A DNA stretch of 64,000 bases, taken from Alteromonas aquimaris (lineage in GTDB: Bacteria; Pseudomonadota; Gammaproteobacteria; Enterobacterales; Alteromonadaceae). The position numbers and the translations under genes are program-made. This document shows positions 1 to 8,463 of the stretch, piece after piece; positions within the stretch are counted from its first letter, which is position 1, and the number at the start of each line of letters is the position of its first letter. Location of the stretch: positions 594,796 through 658,795 of the forward strand of contig NZ_JAPFRD010000011.1 in assembly GCF_026183695.1 (NCBI RefSeq). The letters are read 5' to 3'. Under the pieces are notes generated by a model that was not told where the DNA came from, searched no databases, and worked only from the letters and a program-made list of their open reading frames with translations.

Positions 1-1257
1 GTATTTCGCCTGGGCAAGTTTATCCGGCTGGTACCCTATCCCGTTATGCTGGGCTTCGTAAACGGCCTGGCAATAGTGATTTTCCTTGCCCAATTGGGTC
101 AGTTTCAAGTGCTCAGTCCTGCTGGCACGGTAGAGTGGATGCAGGGAAGTATGTTAGCGTGGATGGTAGGACTAGTTGCCTTAACGATGGCAATTATCTA
201 CTTCTTACCCAAACTCACCACAGCTATACCCGCCTCTCTGGTCGCTATTGTCACCGTTACCTTACTGGTGCATGGTCTTGACCTGGAAGCCCGCACCGTC
301 ATCGATTTTGTTCGCGACCTCCTTCCTGCCGAGCAGCGTGAAAGCGCGACGCTGGCCGGTGAGTTACCTAGTTTTGCTATTCCCATGGTGCCACTGACCT
401 GGGAAACCTTTATGATTATTCTGCCTACATCGATCATTTTATGTTTAGTTGGACTTATCGAGTCACTCTTAACGCTTTCCCTGATTGATGACATGACCGA
501 TACCCGCGGACGTGGCAACAAGGAGTGTGTGGGGCAAGGTGTGGCCAACACTGTAAACGGATTCTTTGGTGGCATGGGGGGGTGTGCGATGATTGGACAA
601 AGCATGATCAACATCAATTCAGGTGGCAGAGGACGTTTGTCGGGGATTACGGCTGCATTAGTCCTGCTTGGGTTTATCTTGTTCGCGGCGCCTTTGATTG
701 AGATGATTCCGCTGGCTGCTTTAGTCGGGGTGATGTTTGTGGTGGTAATAGGTACCTTTGAATGGGCGTCATTCCGTATTATTCGTGGGGTGAATAAAGA
801 AGACGCGTTTGTACTTTTCCTGGTTACTGCTGTCACCGTTATCGCCGATTTGGCCATTGCTGTAGTGGTGGGGGTTATCGTCTCAGCACTGGTATTTGCC
901 TGGAAACACGCTCGTCATATTGTGGTGCATTCGCATATCGACAATGACGGTTGGAAGGTCTACGAGCTAGACGGCCCGTTGTTTTTCGGTTCGGTCTCGC
1001 ATTTCCGCGATTTATTTGACATTGAGGGAGATCCGGAACACGTGGTTATCGACTTTAATAAAAGTCGCATCTGGGATTCCTCCGGCATAGATGCCCTTGA
1101 TTCACTGGCTGACAAATATGAGGCCAAGGGGAAGAAGCTGCATATCCGCCATATCAGTTCCGAATGTCGCGGCTTATTAAATAACGCTGATAAGTTTGTG
1201 GAAATCAATGTGCATGAAGATCCCCGTTACCGCATCATGTCTGACGAGCTGGGATAA
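1..1257 (+). CDS. SulP-family anion transporter with C-terminal STAS domain (5' end outside window)
   Basis: This is the C-terminal part of a SulP (SLC26-type) secondary transporter, which moves anions such as sulfate, bicarbonate or dicarboxylates across the inner membrane. The frame is open from base 1, so the start lies upstream; about 418 codons are present. The first residues read RLVPYPVMLGFVNGLAI, typical of the middle of the SulP membrane domain. Several hydrophobic helices follow to about residue 305 of the fragment. A STAS domain occupies about residues 317-410, with the DSSGIDAL motif expected of its anti-sigma-factor-antagonist fold. The substrate cannot be told from sequence alone; sulfate or bicarbonate is likely. 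The gene ends just before a shared terminator and converges on dsbA. Confidence 0.93.
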   Translation, partial: VFRLGKFIRLVPYPVMLGFVNGLAIVIFLAQLGQFQVLSPAGTVEWMQGSMLAWMVGLVALTMAIIYFLPKLTTAIPASLVAIVTVTLLVHGLDLEARTVIDFVRDLLPAEQRESATLAGELPSFAIPMVPLTWETFMIILPTSIILCLVGLIESLLTLSLIDDMTDTRGRGNKECVGQGVANTVNGFFGGMGGCAMIGQSMININSGGRGRLSGITAALVLLGFILFAAPLIEMIPLAALVGVMFVVVIGTFEWASFRIIRGVNKEDAFVLFLVTAVTVIADLAIAVVVGVIVSALVFAWKHARHIVVHSHIDNDGWKVYELDGPLFFGSVSHFRDLFDIEGDPEHVVIDFNKSRIWDSSGIDALDSLADKYEAKGKKLHIRHISSECRGLLNNADKFVEINVHEDPRYRIMSDELG

Positions 1258-1299
1258 GTAGAATCCTTTTTAACTTCATTCAGTAAAAGCTGAACAACA

Positions 1300-1334
1300 A
1301 AAAAGGCGCGATTCAATTCAAATCGCGCCTTTTT
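1300..1334. terminator. Bidirectional rho-independent terminator between sulP and dsbA
   Basis: An A-rich run, a GC stem (GGCGCGATT pairing with AATCGCGCC), a 7-nt loop and a T-run form a symmetric terminator that can serve both converging genes. Confidence 0.9.
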
Positions 1335-1343
1335 GATTCCAAA

Positions 1344-1380
1344 GTAATTTTACTTTTTACTTTTTACTTATTACTTTTTA
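1344..1380. repeat. Tandem heptamer repeat (TTTTACT), about 4 units
   Basis: Three perfect and one variant copy of TTTTACT follow a GTAAT flank. The end of the tract overlaps the last codons and stop of dsbA (minus strand). The same unit with the same GTAAT flank recurs at 14,011-14,050. Confidence 0.85.
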
Positions 1381-1997
1381 GAAGATAACCACACCACCAA
1401 ATCAACCATATCATCAGGTGTCATATTGCGATTAAAAATAGGCTTGTATTTACCATTGATGATAAAGGTAGGTACACCTTTTAAATATTCACGATAGATA
1501 TCAACTTGCTGATTATTTTTCTTAAGCATACTGTTAACGCCAAAGCTGTTAGCCAGCTTGTCAAACTCTGCTTTATCAACGCCATTTACGACAAAGATAT
1601 TTTTTAAATCATTCAAGCCAGATACCGTGGCACGTTGTTTGTGAATATACGCGAAAATAGCCTGATTTAATTTGTCTTCCTGTTTCACCGCCTGGGCAAT
1701 CATCATCGCGCGGGTGGCATCATCCTGAATATCAGAACTGGTGAAACCCATGAAATTAACGTGCACCTTATTGAACTTAACATCTTCGGGTAGTTTTTGC
1801 TTCATTTGATCCACTAATGGTTCAAAGCTAAAACATGCCGGACACCAAAATGAGAAAAACTCTTTTACTTCGGGTGAAGCGGTGGCTTCTTCATCCAGCA
1901 CCTCATAATGTTCCCCTTCTTGCCACTTTGCTTCCTGCGCACATGCCTGCAAAGGAACCATAAACGCCATTAATAGTAATAGTGCAAACTTTTTCAT
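1371..1997 (-). CDS. dsbA: Thiol:disulfide interchange protein DsbA
   Basis: Periplasmic dithiol oxidase that introduces disulfides into exported proteins and is normally re-oxidised by DsbB. From the chosen ATG the protein is 208 residues, the usual DsbA size. A signal peptide covers about residues 1-20. The active-site motif is C52-P-A-C55 within FFSFWCPAC, and the cis-proline is P176 in KGVPTFIING. Most DsbA proteins have CPHC, so the alanine is notable because this dipeptide tunes redox potential. The longer frame would start at 2057, but the ATG at 1997 has an AAGGT ribosome site and begins a proper signal sequence. The sequence LQAC at residues 16-19 slightly resembles a lipobox, so a lipid anchor is possible but less likely. 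Confidence 0.93.
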   Translation of the reverse strand: MKKFALLLLMAFMVPLQACAQEAKWQEGEHYEVLDEEATASPEVKEFFSFWCPACFSFEPLVDQMKQKLPEDVKFNKVHVNFMGFTSSDIQDDATRAMMIAQAVKQEDKLNQAIFAYIHKQRATVSGLNDLKNIFVVNGVDKAEFDKLANSFGVNSMLKKNNQQVDIYREYLKGVPTFIINGKYKPIFNRNMTPDDMVDLVVWLSSKK

Positions 1998-2115
1998 GTT
2001 GTATTTACCTTTATACAAAAAACCGTTAAAGACTATCATAGCCAAATTAGCAGGCAAAGCGCCATGCCATTAATTAATCGACACTTTATGCACTTTTAAC
2101 TGGTCTCATACGATG

Positions 2116-4038
2116 TCAGTTATTGTCTGCATAGGTAAGTGTGAAGAGTACACTGCGTGATTCACCTGTAAAGCCAACGATATCCTCAAATTCATGATCT
2201 AACGCATTTTGTACCCTGAATGATGTTTTCCAGGCCGGCGTTAAGTCGTAGCTAATAGTAAACGACAATAATGAATAAGGCCTTAACAGCACCGTATGTG
2301 ATGCGAACATGGGGGGAGGGAAAAATGCATCAACCTGGCTGCCGGTATAGCTCCACTTTAGATAGGCAGCGAGCTTGTCAGTAAATGTACCCGCTAGCGT
2401 CAGACTCCCAGAGTGACGAGGACGCCGCAGTTCAGCCTGATTCAGCGTATTCGTTTGTTCTGTGGCTTCCAGATAACTATAAGCGCCGCGCCACTGTAAG
2501 GTACCCCAATCCCAGGTGAATTCGCTATCCAGCCCTCTGCGTTCACTTTTGGTCTCGGCATTTTCTGCGGTCATCAGTCCGCTTGAAGGATCAAAAACAA
2601 AGCCTAGAATTTCATCTTCAAAATCAGACTCATAAATGCTCACTTGTGCGCGCAAGGACGAAGAATAGCGAGCGCGAATACCCCACTCCCATTCCTGAAT
2701 ATGTTCTGGTTGCAAGTCTGGGTTGCCTAAAAAGGTACCGGGAAAATAGCCGAAGCGTTCGGTAAACGATGGATTTTTAATAGCTTTGCCTAAACTGACA
2801 AACGTTGTGTAGTTCGGGGTAATTCGCCAACTTAGACCATTGCGGTAGCTCACGGCATGCTCAAACTCACTGTTGCGGTCAAAGCGCGCGCCCAGCGTAT
2901 ACTCGACGGCAGCAGATAAACTTGCTTTCGATTCGAAAAACACACTGGAGGTCTGATCATCCTGGTTTTGATTTGGATCTGCAAAGCTCACCATGCCGCG
3001 TTGACGATACCATCGTTGCACATATTCAGCGCCCACCACGGCGCTAAGGTGTTCCCAGTTAATTGAGTGAGTGTTGGTAAGTTGGAAACGCTCTGATTCA
3101 GCCGCAGAAAAGAATTCGCCAAACTCATAATTGTGGTTTTCGTGGGCTGACAATGTTGTCGTCAAAGACGTGGCGTAATTGGTCTGGTGAGGGGAGTAGG
3201 TAATACTGGCTTTCGCTGACGCTTTTTGGGCGTCAGTAAAATGCGTAGCGTCCACCGGTAGACCAGAAACGAGGTAGTCAATTCCATCGTATTCGTTGGT
3301 CAAACTAGCGAAATTTGCGGACACATCTGCCTCTATATCAGAGACAGTGTAGGCGTAGTAAGCATTTACTGCGTTGCGTTTGTAGCCATCTTTTTCGGGG
3401 CCACTACGTGCGATATTGTCCCCTTCAGTTTGCATATGTTGAGCGGAAACTCTATATCGATGGCCCAGATACTGGCTGCTAATTCTGGCTGAGGCGTGTT
3501 GGGTATTTTTATTTCCAACGGCGATGGAAGCGAATAAATCCGAGGTGTCAGTCCTGGGTGTATACGTTTCGATATGCAAAACACCCCCCACAGCACCACT
3601 ACCCCAAGCTGCAGCTTGGGGGCCACGATGAAGCTCAATTCGTTTTATCTCGTCAGTGCGAATATGGGCCAGGTCAATGAGCCCGCCCTGACTATCATCG
3701 TTAATCACTATACCATCTAAAATGACAAGTAAGTGGTTACTTTCATTTCCCCTTAGCCTGATCTCTGTGAGTGCGCCGCTAGACCCGGAAGTGGAAATTG
3801 CCACGCCGGGCAAACCGCGTAGGATGTCTGCTAACTGGTTGGCAGCGGAGAGTTGAATTTCATCCCCACCAATGACCGAAACCGAACCCGAAACATTCTG
3901 TAACTGGGTAGGGACACGACTGCCCGTGATGGTTATTTTCTCGATACTTTCTGCTGCGAGTGCGGTAAAAGAATAAAAATGAGCGACTGCAATAACGCTG
4001 CATAAGGCTAGCAGCGACTTAGGGGTGTATAAATCCAT
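2116..4038 (-). CDS. btuB: TonB-dependent vitamin B12 receptor BtuB
   Basis: Outer-membrane TonB-dependent receptor, assigned to cobalamin uptake mainly because a cobalamin riboswitch leads into it. From the ATG at 4038 it is 640 residues. A signal peptide ends near residue 28, a TonB-box-like EKITITGS lies at 33-40, and a plug domain follows with LRGNESNHLLVILDG and RIELHRGPQAAAWGSGAVGG. The rest is a 22-strand-type barrel. The frame is open back to 4137, but that ATG lies inside the riboswitch B12 box, so its codons are RNA-element sequence rather than protein. The gene lies between srkA and dsbA, which are adjacent in E. coli. The C-terminus ends in polar residues rather than the usual aromatic, a small oddity. 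Confidence 0.9.
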   Translation of the reverse strand: MDLYTPKSLLALCSVIAVAHFYSFTALAAESIEKITITGSRVPTQLQNVSGSVSVIGGDEIQLSAANQLADILRGLPGVAISTSGSSGALTEIRLRGNESNHLLVILDGIVINDDSQGGLIDLAHIRTDEIKRIELHRGPQAAAWGSGAVGGVLHIETYTPRTDTSDLFASIAVGNKNTQHASARISSQYLGHRYRVSAQHMQTEGDNIARSGPEKDGYKRNAVNAYYAYTVSDIEADVSANFASLTNEYDGIDYLVSGLPVDATHFTDAQKASAKASITYSPHQTNYATSLTTTLSAHENHNYEFGEFFSAAESERFQLTNTHSINWEHLSAVVGAEYVQRWYRQRGMVSFADPNQNQDDQTSSVFFESKASLSAAVEYTLGARFDRNSEFEHAVSYRNGLSWRITPNYTTFVSLGKAIKNPSFTERFGYFPGTFLGNPDLQPEHIQEWEWGIRARYSSSLRAQVSIYESDFEDEILGFVFDPSSGLMTAENAETKSERRGLDSEFTWDWGTLQWRGAYSYLEATEQTNTLNQAELRRPRHSGSLTLAGTFTDKLAAYLKWSYTGSQVDAFFPPPMFASHTVLLRPYSLLSFTISYDLTPAWKTSFRVQNALDHEFEDIVGFTGESRSVLFTLTYADNN

Positions 4039-4050
4039 TATAATTATCCA

Positions 4051-4072
4051 ATAAAACGCTCCCACCGAGCGT
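4051..4072 (-). terminator. Leader terminator hairpin of the btuB riboswitch
   Basis: On the minus strand ACGCTC pairs with GAGCGT around a 5-nt loop and is followed by TTTTATT. It lies between the B12 box and the btuB ATG, 13 nt before the start. It is the likely expression platform: bound cobalamin would favour this hairpin and stop transcription. It could also mask the ribosome site. Confidence 0.7.
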
Positions 4073-4110
4073 AATTGATGGGTAATGTCAGCATGAAACC
4101 AACGGCGAAG

Positions 4111-4321
4111 ATCAGGCCGGTATCCGGGCTTACTCATATTGCCAGAGCAATACCATTTTCCTTCCCATCCTTACTGCATAGCAGTTAGTGACAGTGGCCG
4201 CGCAATCATGCGCAGATAAATGAAATGTTAACGCAAGGGACGTTAATCTCGAGTTTACCGTTGCGGGGGCAGCGTCAGCATTTCACTGACTTCCCGTTTA
4301 CCCTGCCGAAGCAGGCACCAA
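4111..4321 (-). promoter_or_regulatory. Cobalamin (AdoCbl) riboswitch upstream of btuB
   Basis: Read on the minus strand, the leader carries the landmarks of the cobalamin riboswitch in order. These are GGTGCC near 4,320, AAACGGGAAG, a stem followed by CTGACGCTGCCCCCGCAACG, then CACTGT, then GGATGGGAAGG, and last the B12 box AAGCCCGGATACCGGCC at about 4,115-4,131. Order and spacing match the family, which represses B12 uptake and synthesis genes when adenosylcobalamin is abundant. A terminator hairpin follows before the btuB start. Confidence 0.95.
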
Positions 4322-4331
4322 ATCTCAGACG

Positions 4332-4361
4332 AGTATACCTATAACTCCTCATCCGAAAAAG
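4332..4361 (-). promoter_or_regulatory. Probable promoter of the riboswitch-btuB transcript
   Basis: A TATACT -10 box (complement of 4,332-4,337) lies about 12 nt before the first riboswitch bases, where transcription should begin. The -35 match is poor, so the call rests on the -10 and its position. Confidence 0.45.
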
Positions 4362-4406
4362 AGGCTTTATATAACGAAGTGATACATGGTAATCCCCAGA
4401 TTGAAA

Positions 4407-5381
4407 CTAATAAGAGATCAGTTTAAGCGGAGGTTCGTTAAGTACCGAAAGCTGCTCTTTAAGCGCTAGAATTTGCCCTTCCCAGTATTTTTGTTCGGCG
4501 AACCAGGGAAAGGCCCGGGGGAACGCAGGGTCCTGCCAGCGGTTGGATAACCATGCCATGTAGTGGATCATCCGCATTGCGCGTAATGGCTCAATCAGTC
4601 TGAGTTCGGCAGGATTGAAGTCACTGAATTCTTCATAGGCTTCCACCAGTGTCTCTAACTGCAGTTGTTGTTGATGGCGGTCACCACTTAACATCATCCA
4701 CAAGTCCTGAATGCCAGGGCCGCTGCGACAGTCGTCTAAATCGACAAAGGTAGGGCCATCTCGCCAAAGTATATTGCCTGCGTGGCAATCACCATGTAGA
4801 CGGATTGCGCTGGTCGGGGTGTATTGCTTTTTCACGGCATCAATGACCGGTTCCAGAATAGCAAACAGTGCAGTGTGCAGATTCTGGGGGACTAATTCGC
4901 TGACCGCAAGTACTTCGCGGGGCCTATCCAGATATTCTGTTACTGAAATAGTGGGGCGATGGGCAAATTCTTTTGCCTGTGCCACTTGGTGTATGCGCCC
5001 AATAAACCGTCCCATCCATTCCAGCTGGTCCAGATTATCCGCTTCAAATTGTCGGCCACCGACCGATGGGAAAACACTAAACCGATAGTGCTCGTGGGTT
5101 AATAACGTACCTTTCGCAAACGCGATAGGGGCCACTACCGGAATGTCGGCATTAGCAAGTTCGTGTGCAAATGCATGTTCTTCCAGAATGGCTTCGTCAC
5201 TCCAACGCTGCGGACGATAGAATTTGGTTACCAGGCGCCGCCCATCATCGTCTTGGAACTGATAAACCCGGTTTTCATAACTGTTCAACGCCAGCAAACC
5301 AGTGCGAGGAAAGATCCCCACCGTTTCCAGCGCGTTAAGTATGGTATCAGGGTCGAGGCCACTGAAGTCGAAATCTGCCAT
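4407..5381 (-). CDS. srkA: Stress response kinase A (SrkA/YihE)
   Basis: Cytoplasmic Ser/Thr protein kinase of the aminoglycoside-phosphotransferase/choline-kinase fold. In E. coli SrkA counters stress-induced death and is regulated by the Cpx envelope-stress system. The protein is 324 residues, close to the E. coli length of 328. The catalytic loop HGDCHAGN is at residues 196-203 with the base D198, and the metal-binding VDLDD is at 213-217. It follows ccoG by 9 nt and is probably co-transcribed with it. In E. coli srkA (yihE) lies immediately before dsbA; here btuB and its riboswitch separate them. Confidence 0.93.
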   Translation of the reverse strand: MADFDFSGLDPDTILNALETVGIFPRTGLLALNSYENRVYQFQDDDGRRLVTKFYRPQRWSDEAILEEHAFAHELANADIPVVAPIAFAKGTLLTHEHYRFSVFPSVGGRQFEADNLDQLEWMGRFIGRIHQVAQAKEFAHRPTISVTEYLDRPREVLAVSELVPQNLHTALFAILEPVIDAVKKQYTPTSAIRLHGDCHAGNILWRDGPTFVDLDDCRSGPGIQDLWMMLSGDRHQQQLQLETLVEAYEEFSDFNPAELRLIEPLRAMRMIHYMAWLSNRWQDPAFPRAFPWFAEQKYWEGQILALKEQLSVLNEPPLKLISY

Positions 5382-5390
5382 GCATAGAGC

Positions 5391-6824
5391 CTATCGGTAC
5401 AAAAAGTTGGTGGGTTCCAGTACAGTGACCATATCACCTTCTTCGGTTTGCGTAGAAACCTTAAAGTGAATCTCTGTAACAGGCGCGTTGAGGTTGTAAG
5501 CGTCAGTGGCGATTGACACGGGTATGCTGAATATTTCTCCCCCTTTTACACTTATCTGTTGTTCACCAGTAAATCGGTAATCAGGCAAGCCCTCAATGTC
5601 AATGTGATACTGACGTCGTTGTTGCGATTTATTGAGAATTTTTATGGTATAGACATTTTCGATCAAACCGTCATTGGTTTCCCGATAAAGCGAGTTCCGA
5701 TCCCGGATAATATCTACTTCCAATGATGAGCGCAGGAGAAAATTAGCAATTAAAATACCGAGCATGACCACTAACACGAACGCATAACCCACCAATTTTG
5801 GGCGCAAAATCTTGGTGGTGCCACCCTGTAATTGCGCTTCCGAAGAAAAGCGGATTAACCCTTTAGGGTAATTCATTTTTTCCATTACCCCGTTACATGC
5901 ATCCACACAAGCCCCACAGTTAATGCACTCATACTGAAGTCCGTTACGAATATCGATGCCAGTAGGGCACACCTGAACACACAAATTACAATCGATACAG
6001 TCACCCAATCCTTTACTGGCCAATTCGCTGTGAGGAATTTTACGCGGCCGCGGACCGCGTCTTTCACCACGGCTTACGTCATACGCCACGGTGAGGGTGT
6101 CTTTGTCGAACATAACCGACTGAAAGCGAGCGTAAGGACAAATATGAGTGCACATTATTTCGCGCATCCATCCTGCGTTGCCGTAGGTACATGCCGCAAA
6201 GAAAATTACCCAGGTAGTCGTCCAGAATCCCGTGTTAAAGGTAAAGAAATTAGTAAACAACGCTGCTATGGGCGTGAAATAACCTACAAAGGTCAGTGCG
6301 GTTAGCAGCGCTAATAGCACCCACAATAGATGCTTGAATGTCTTACGGACGAATTTGTCAGTATCCAGCGGCCGTTGATCTAGTGCCATGCGCTGGTGCC
6401 TAGAGCCCTCCACTTTTTCTTCTATCCACGTAAACATGTAAGTCCAGGTAGTTTGGGGGCACATAAATCCACACCAGACCCTGCCGGCGAAGGTGGTAAC
6501 AAAAAATAGCGCGAATGCCGCAACAATAAATATATACGCGAGCAGTGTTAAATCTTGCGGCCACAGCGTTAGCGCGAATAAGTTAAAGCGTTGTTCAGCA
6601 AGATCGAACAAAATGGCTTGCTGATTGTTGTAGGAAATCCACGGCAGTAAAGCGAACAACCCCAGAAAAATAAAGCCAAAATAGCGACGGAATGTCTCGA
6701 GTGGGCCGGAGACGGAGCGCACGTAAATTCGGTTGTTCGACGAATAGCGAATTGACTGATTAGAGGAGTCGGGTTGGTGGACTTTAACCGGTGTGACGTC
6801 TTTTACCGGAATTCTTTCGCTCAT
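5391..6824 (-). CDS. ccoG: CcoG/RdxA/FixG-family ferredoxin (cbb3 oxidase copper assembly)
   Basis: Inner-membrane iron-sulfur protein that reduces copper during assembly of cbb3 cytochrome oxidase. It is 477 residues. Membrane helices lie near 50-66, 94-114, 166-186, 200-216 and 343-365. A CGFMCPQT motif is at 118-125 and MCTHICP at 224-230. Two 4Fe-4S clusters are supplied by cysteines 276, 279, 282, 286 and 300, 303, 306, 310. The C-terminus is the Ig-like domain typical of the family. No ccoNOP genes are in the window, so it is separated from the oxidase operon. It probably heads a ccoG-srkA transcript. The 260 bp upstream are AT-rich with no other gene seen. Confidence 0.94.
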   Translation of the reverse strand: MSERIPVKDVTPVKVHQPDSSNQSIRYSSNNRIYVRSVSGPLETFRRYFGFIFLGLFALLPWISYNNQQAILFDLAEQRFNLFALTLWPQDLTLLAYIFIVAAFALFFVTTFAGRVWCGFMCPQTTWTYMFTWIEEKVEGSRHQRMALDQRPLDTDKFVRKTFKHLLWVLLALLTALTFVGYFTPIAALFTNFFTFNTGFWTTTWVIFFAACTYGNAGWMREIMCTHICPYARFQSVMFDKDTLTVAYDVSRGERRGPRPRKIPHSELASKGLGDCIDCNLCVQVCPTGIDIRNGLQYECINCGACVDACNGVMEKMNYPKGLIRFSSEAQLQGGTTKILRPKLVGYAFVLVVMLGILIANFLLRSSLEVDIIRDRNSLYRETNDGLIENVYTIKILNKSQQRRQYHIDIEGLPDYRFTGEQQISVKGGEIFSIPVSIATDAYNLNAPVTEIHFKVSTQTEEGDMVTVLEPTNFLYR

Positions 6825-7085
6825 TCAAAGGCCTCGACGAACAGGAAAAATGCTTCAAGAGTATACCAGTTGATAACTATCAGGGGTAAATTGAATTCCA
6901 TTAAAAAACCACCTTTTTAAATTAAAGTAATAATTGCTTAGTTTTTGGATAGTTACTGAAGCAGCAGGGCTGCTGAAGATATAAAAGCTAATATTAAGGT
7001 ATAGATTGACTTATTTATTTACTGTGCGGGCGCGTCTATTCTCACTATCGGAAAATTGTTTTCGGAGCGTAGTGGAGGTTTTGTT

Positions 7086-7451
7086 ATGTTTCGCTCTTTA
7101 ATTGTGTTGGCAGAAATAGCGTTGTTGATAACGGTACTACAGACTCCTTTTGCCCAATATTTGTTTAAAGATATTCAAGACACCTTATCAGACTGGTTAG
7201 TGGCCTTGGCTGAGATTCCGGAGAAACGCGAGTTGTCGTCCATTCGCCATGACGCAAATAGCCAGTTGTCGGCCCTGCGTCCCTTTCAGTTAGATTATCT
7301 AAATGAGATTACGCAAAGTCGTACTTCGCTAAGTCATTTCCATCTTCAATATTGCAAGGGTAAAGAAATCAACCCGTATATCAACGGTCCGCATTTGCAT
7401 CGGTTCTGCTCGGTGATCCAAAAGTCAACGCTGCTGGACTTGCATACATAG
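7086..7451 (+). CDS. Small membrane-anchored protein of unknown function
   Basis: A 121-residue protein that I do not recognise. The ATG at 7,086 is preceded by GGAGG with 8-nt spacing, which favours it over a start 30 bp upstream. The N-terminus (FRSLIVLAEIALLITVLQTP) is one hydrophobic helix, so it is either a membrane anchor or an uncleaved signal. The remainder is soluble, with a short Arg/Glu-rich segment and two cysteines near the end (YCKG and RFCSV) that could pair in the periplasm. It stands alone between ccoG (divergent) and the DUF3016 gene. Coding is likely because of the ribosome site and composition, but function is unknown. Confidence 0.7.
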   Translation: MFRSLIVLAEIALLITVLQTPFAQYLFKDIQDTLSDWLVALAEIPEKRELSSIRHDANSQLSALRPFQLDYLNEITQSRTSLSHFHLQYCKGKEINPYINGPHLHRFCSVIQKSTLLDLHT

Positions 7452-7626
7452 TATTTATTTACACGTGCGTGAAACCAAGTCGTTGCAGAGGGTTCACACT
7501 CCTCCTCATTCCCCATTGGGGCGAGCAAGAGGGAAAAAGGTACGGCAACGTTAACTATTCAGGTTTTATTCATTTGTCATTACTATACTCATAATTGAAA
7601 CTAATCAAAAAGTATTGAGGTGGAAA

Positions 7627-8151
7627 ATGCGTAATATCTGGTTGGGAGCTATTCCCGCTTTAGTCATGCTAGGTGCTTCGCCTGCCCATGCCGCTGAGTT
7701 AACGGTTAACTGGGATGCGCCTGAAGATTTCACCGATGTTAAACCCGTCAATGAAGGCCGAAAACACTTTCGTGAACGCACGTTACAAACACTTGAAACG
7801 TATTTATCTGAACTGGCTGCCACCCTTCCACCTCAGCAAAAACTAAGCCTGACTGTCACTGATCTGGATCTGGCAGGTGAAGTGTGGCCTTCAAGTTTCG
7901 TGGGTTTGGGAAACTCCAGTGCTGATGTTCGGTTGGTAAAACGGTTGTACATCCCCAAGATGACATTTCGATACACGCTTGTAGATGAAACCGGTGCGCT
8001 GGTGAAGCAGGCTGATGTACGTCTGAAAGACATGGGATTTATGGACGGGGTGTCTTCACGAATTAAAGAAGAGCCTCTCGGATATGAAAAACATATGATT
8101 AAAGAGTGGTTTACAGAAGAATTCGAACCACAGCTTTCAGCAAAATTGTAA
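7627..8151 (+). CDS. DUF3016 exported protein
   Basis: A 174-residue exported protein of the DUF3016 family, which has no defined function. A signal peptide ends after AHA at about residue 23. The mature part begins with VNWDAPEDFTDV and contains a conserved LSLTVTDLDLAGEVWP stretch, both family hallmarks. The ATG at 7,627 has GAGG 6 nt upstream and is preferred to the TTG at 7,615. It is probably periplasmic and transcribed alone. A TATACT-like -10 is visible about 40 bp upstream. Confidence 0.85.
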   Translation: MRNIWLGAIPALVMLGASPAHAAELTVNWDAPEDFTDVKPVNEGRKHFRERTLQTLETYLSELAATLPPQQKLSLTVTDLDLAGEVWPSSFVGLGNSSADVRLVKRLYIPKMTFRYTLVDETGALVKQADVRLKDMGFMDGVSSRIKEEPLGYEKHMIKEWFTEEFEPQLSAKL

Positions 8152-8463
8152 ACTCGTTTTTACGTATTTCGCTGTCAAATGTCGGTTATTTTAACGCTGA
8201 CATTTGGTGGCGTTTCTGACTTAGTACTTATTTACTAATAAGTTATCGGTTTCCTCCCGTTTAATAACTGTCAGAATAATTTACAAATCATCCCTTTTAT
8301 CTACACTTTCAAACACTTTCGCTTCTAAAATCGTTCAAATTTAGAACATATTTTAATGTTGTATAACATTTGACCTGTATTAAAAAAACTGTCACAAAGT
8401 ACAGGTATTTTAGTACACCCGACACTCACCCATCAGCAGAACTGGGATTACAGGTTAATTACA
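8152..8463. other. Intergenic region upstream of the secreted nuclease
   Basis: No gene is seen. Two inverted repeats stand out: CAAATGTC (8,176-8,183) with GACATTTG (8,199-8,206), and ACCTGTA (8,373-8,379) with TACAGGT (8,400-8,406). CTGTCAC between the second pair resembles half of a PhoB box, but no second half-site is convincing. The second pair is about 60 bp before the nuclease ATG and could bind a regulator. Confidence 0.5.

Noticed and set aside
198..857. Long minus-strand frame inside the SulP gene
   Set aside because: It is the antisense shadow of the transporter, with low-complexity Ser/Thr/Ile composition.
8373..8406. PhoB box before the secreted nuclease
   Set aside because: CTGTCAC is one good half-site, but no second half lies 11 bp away. 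The inverted repeat around it is noted instead.
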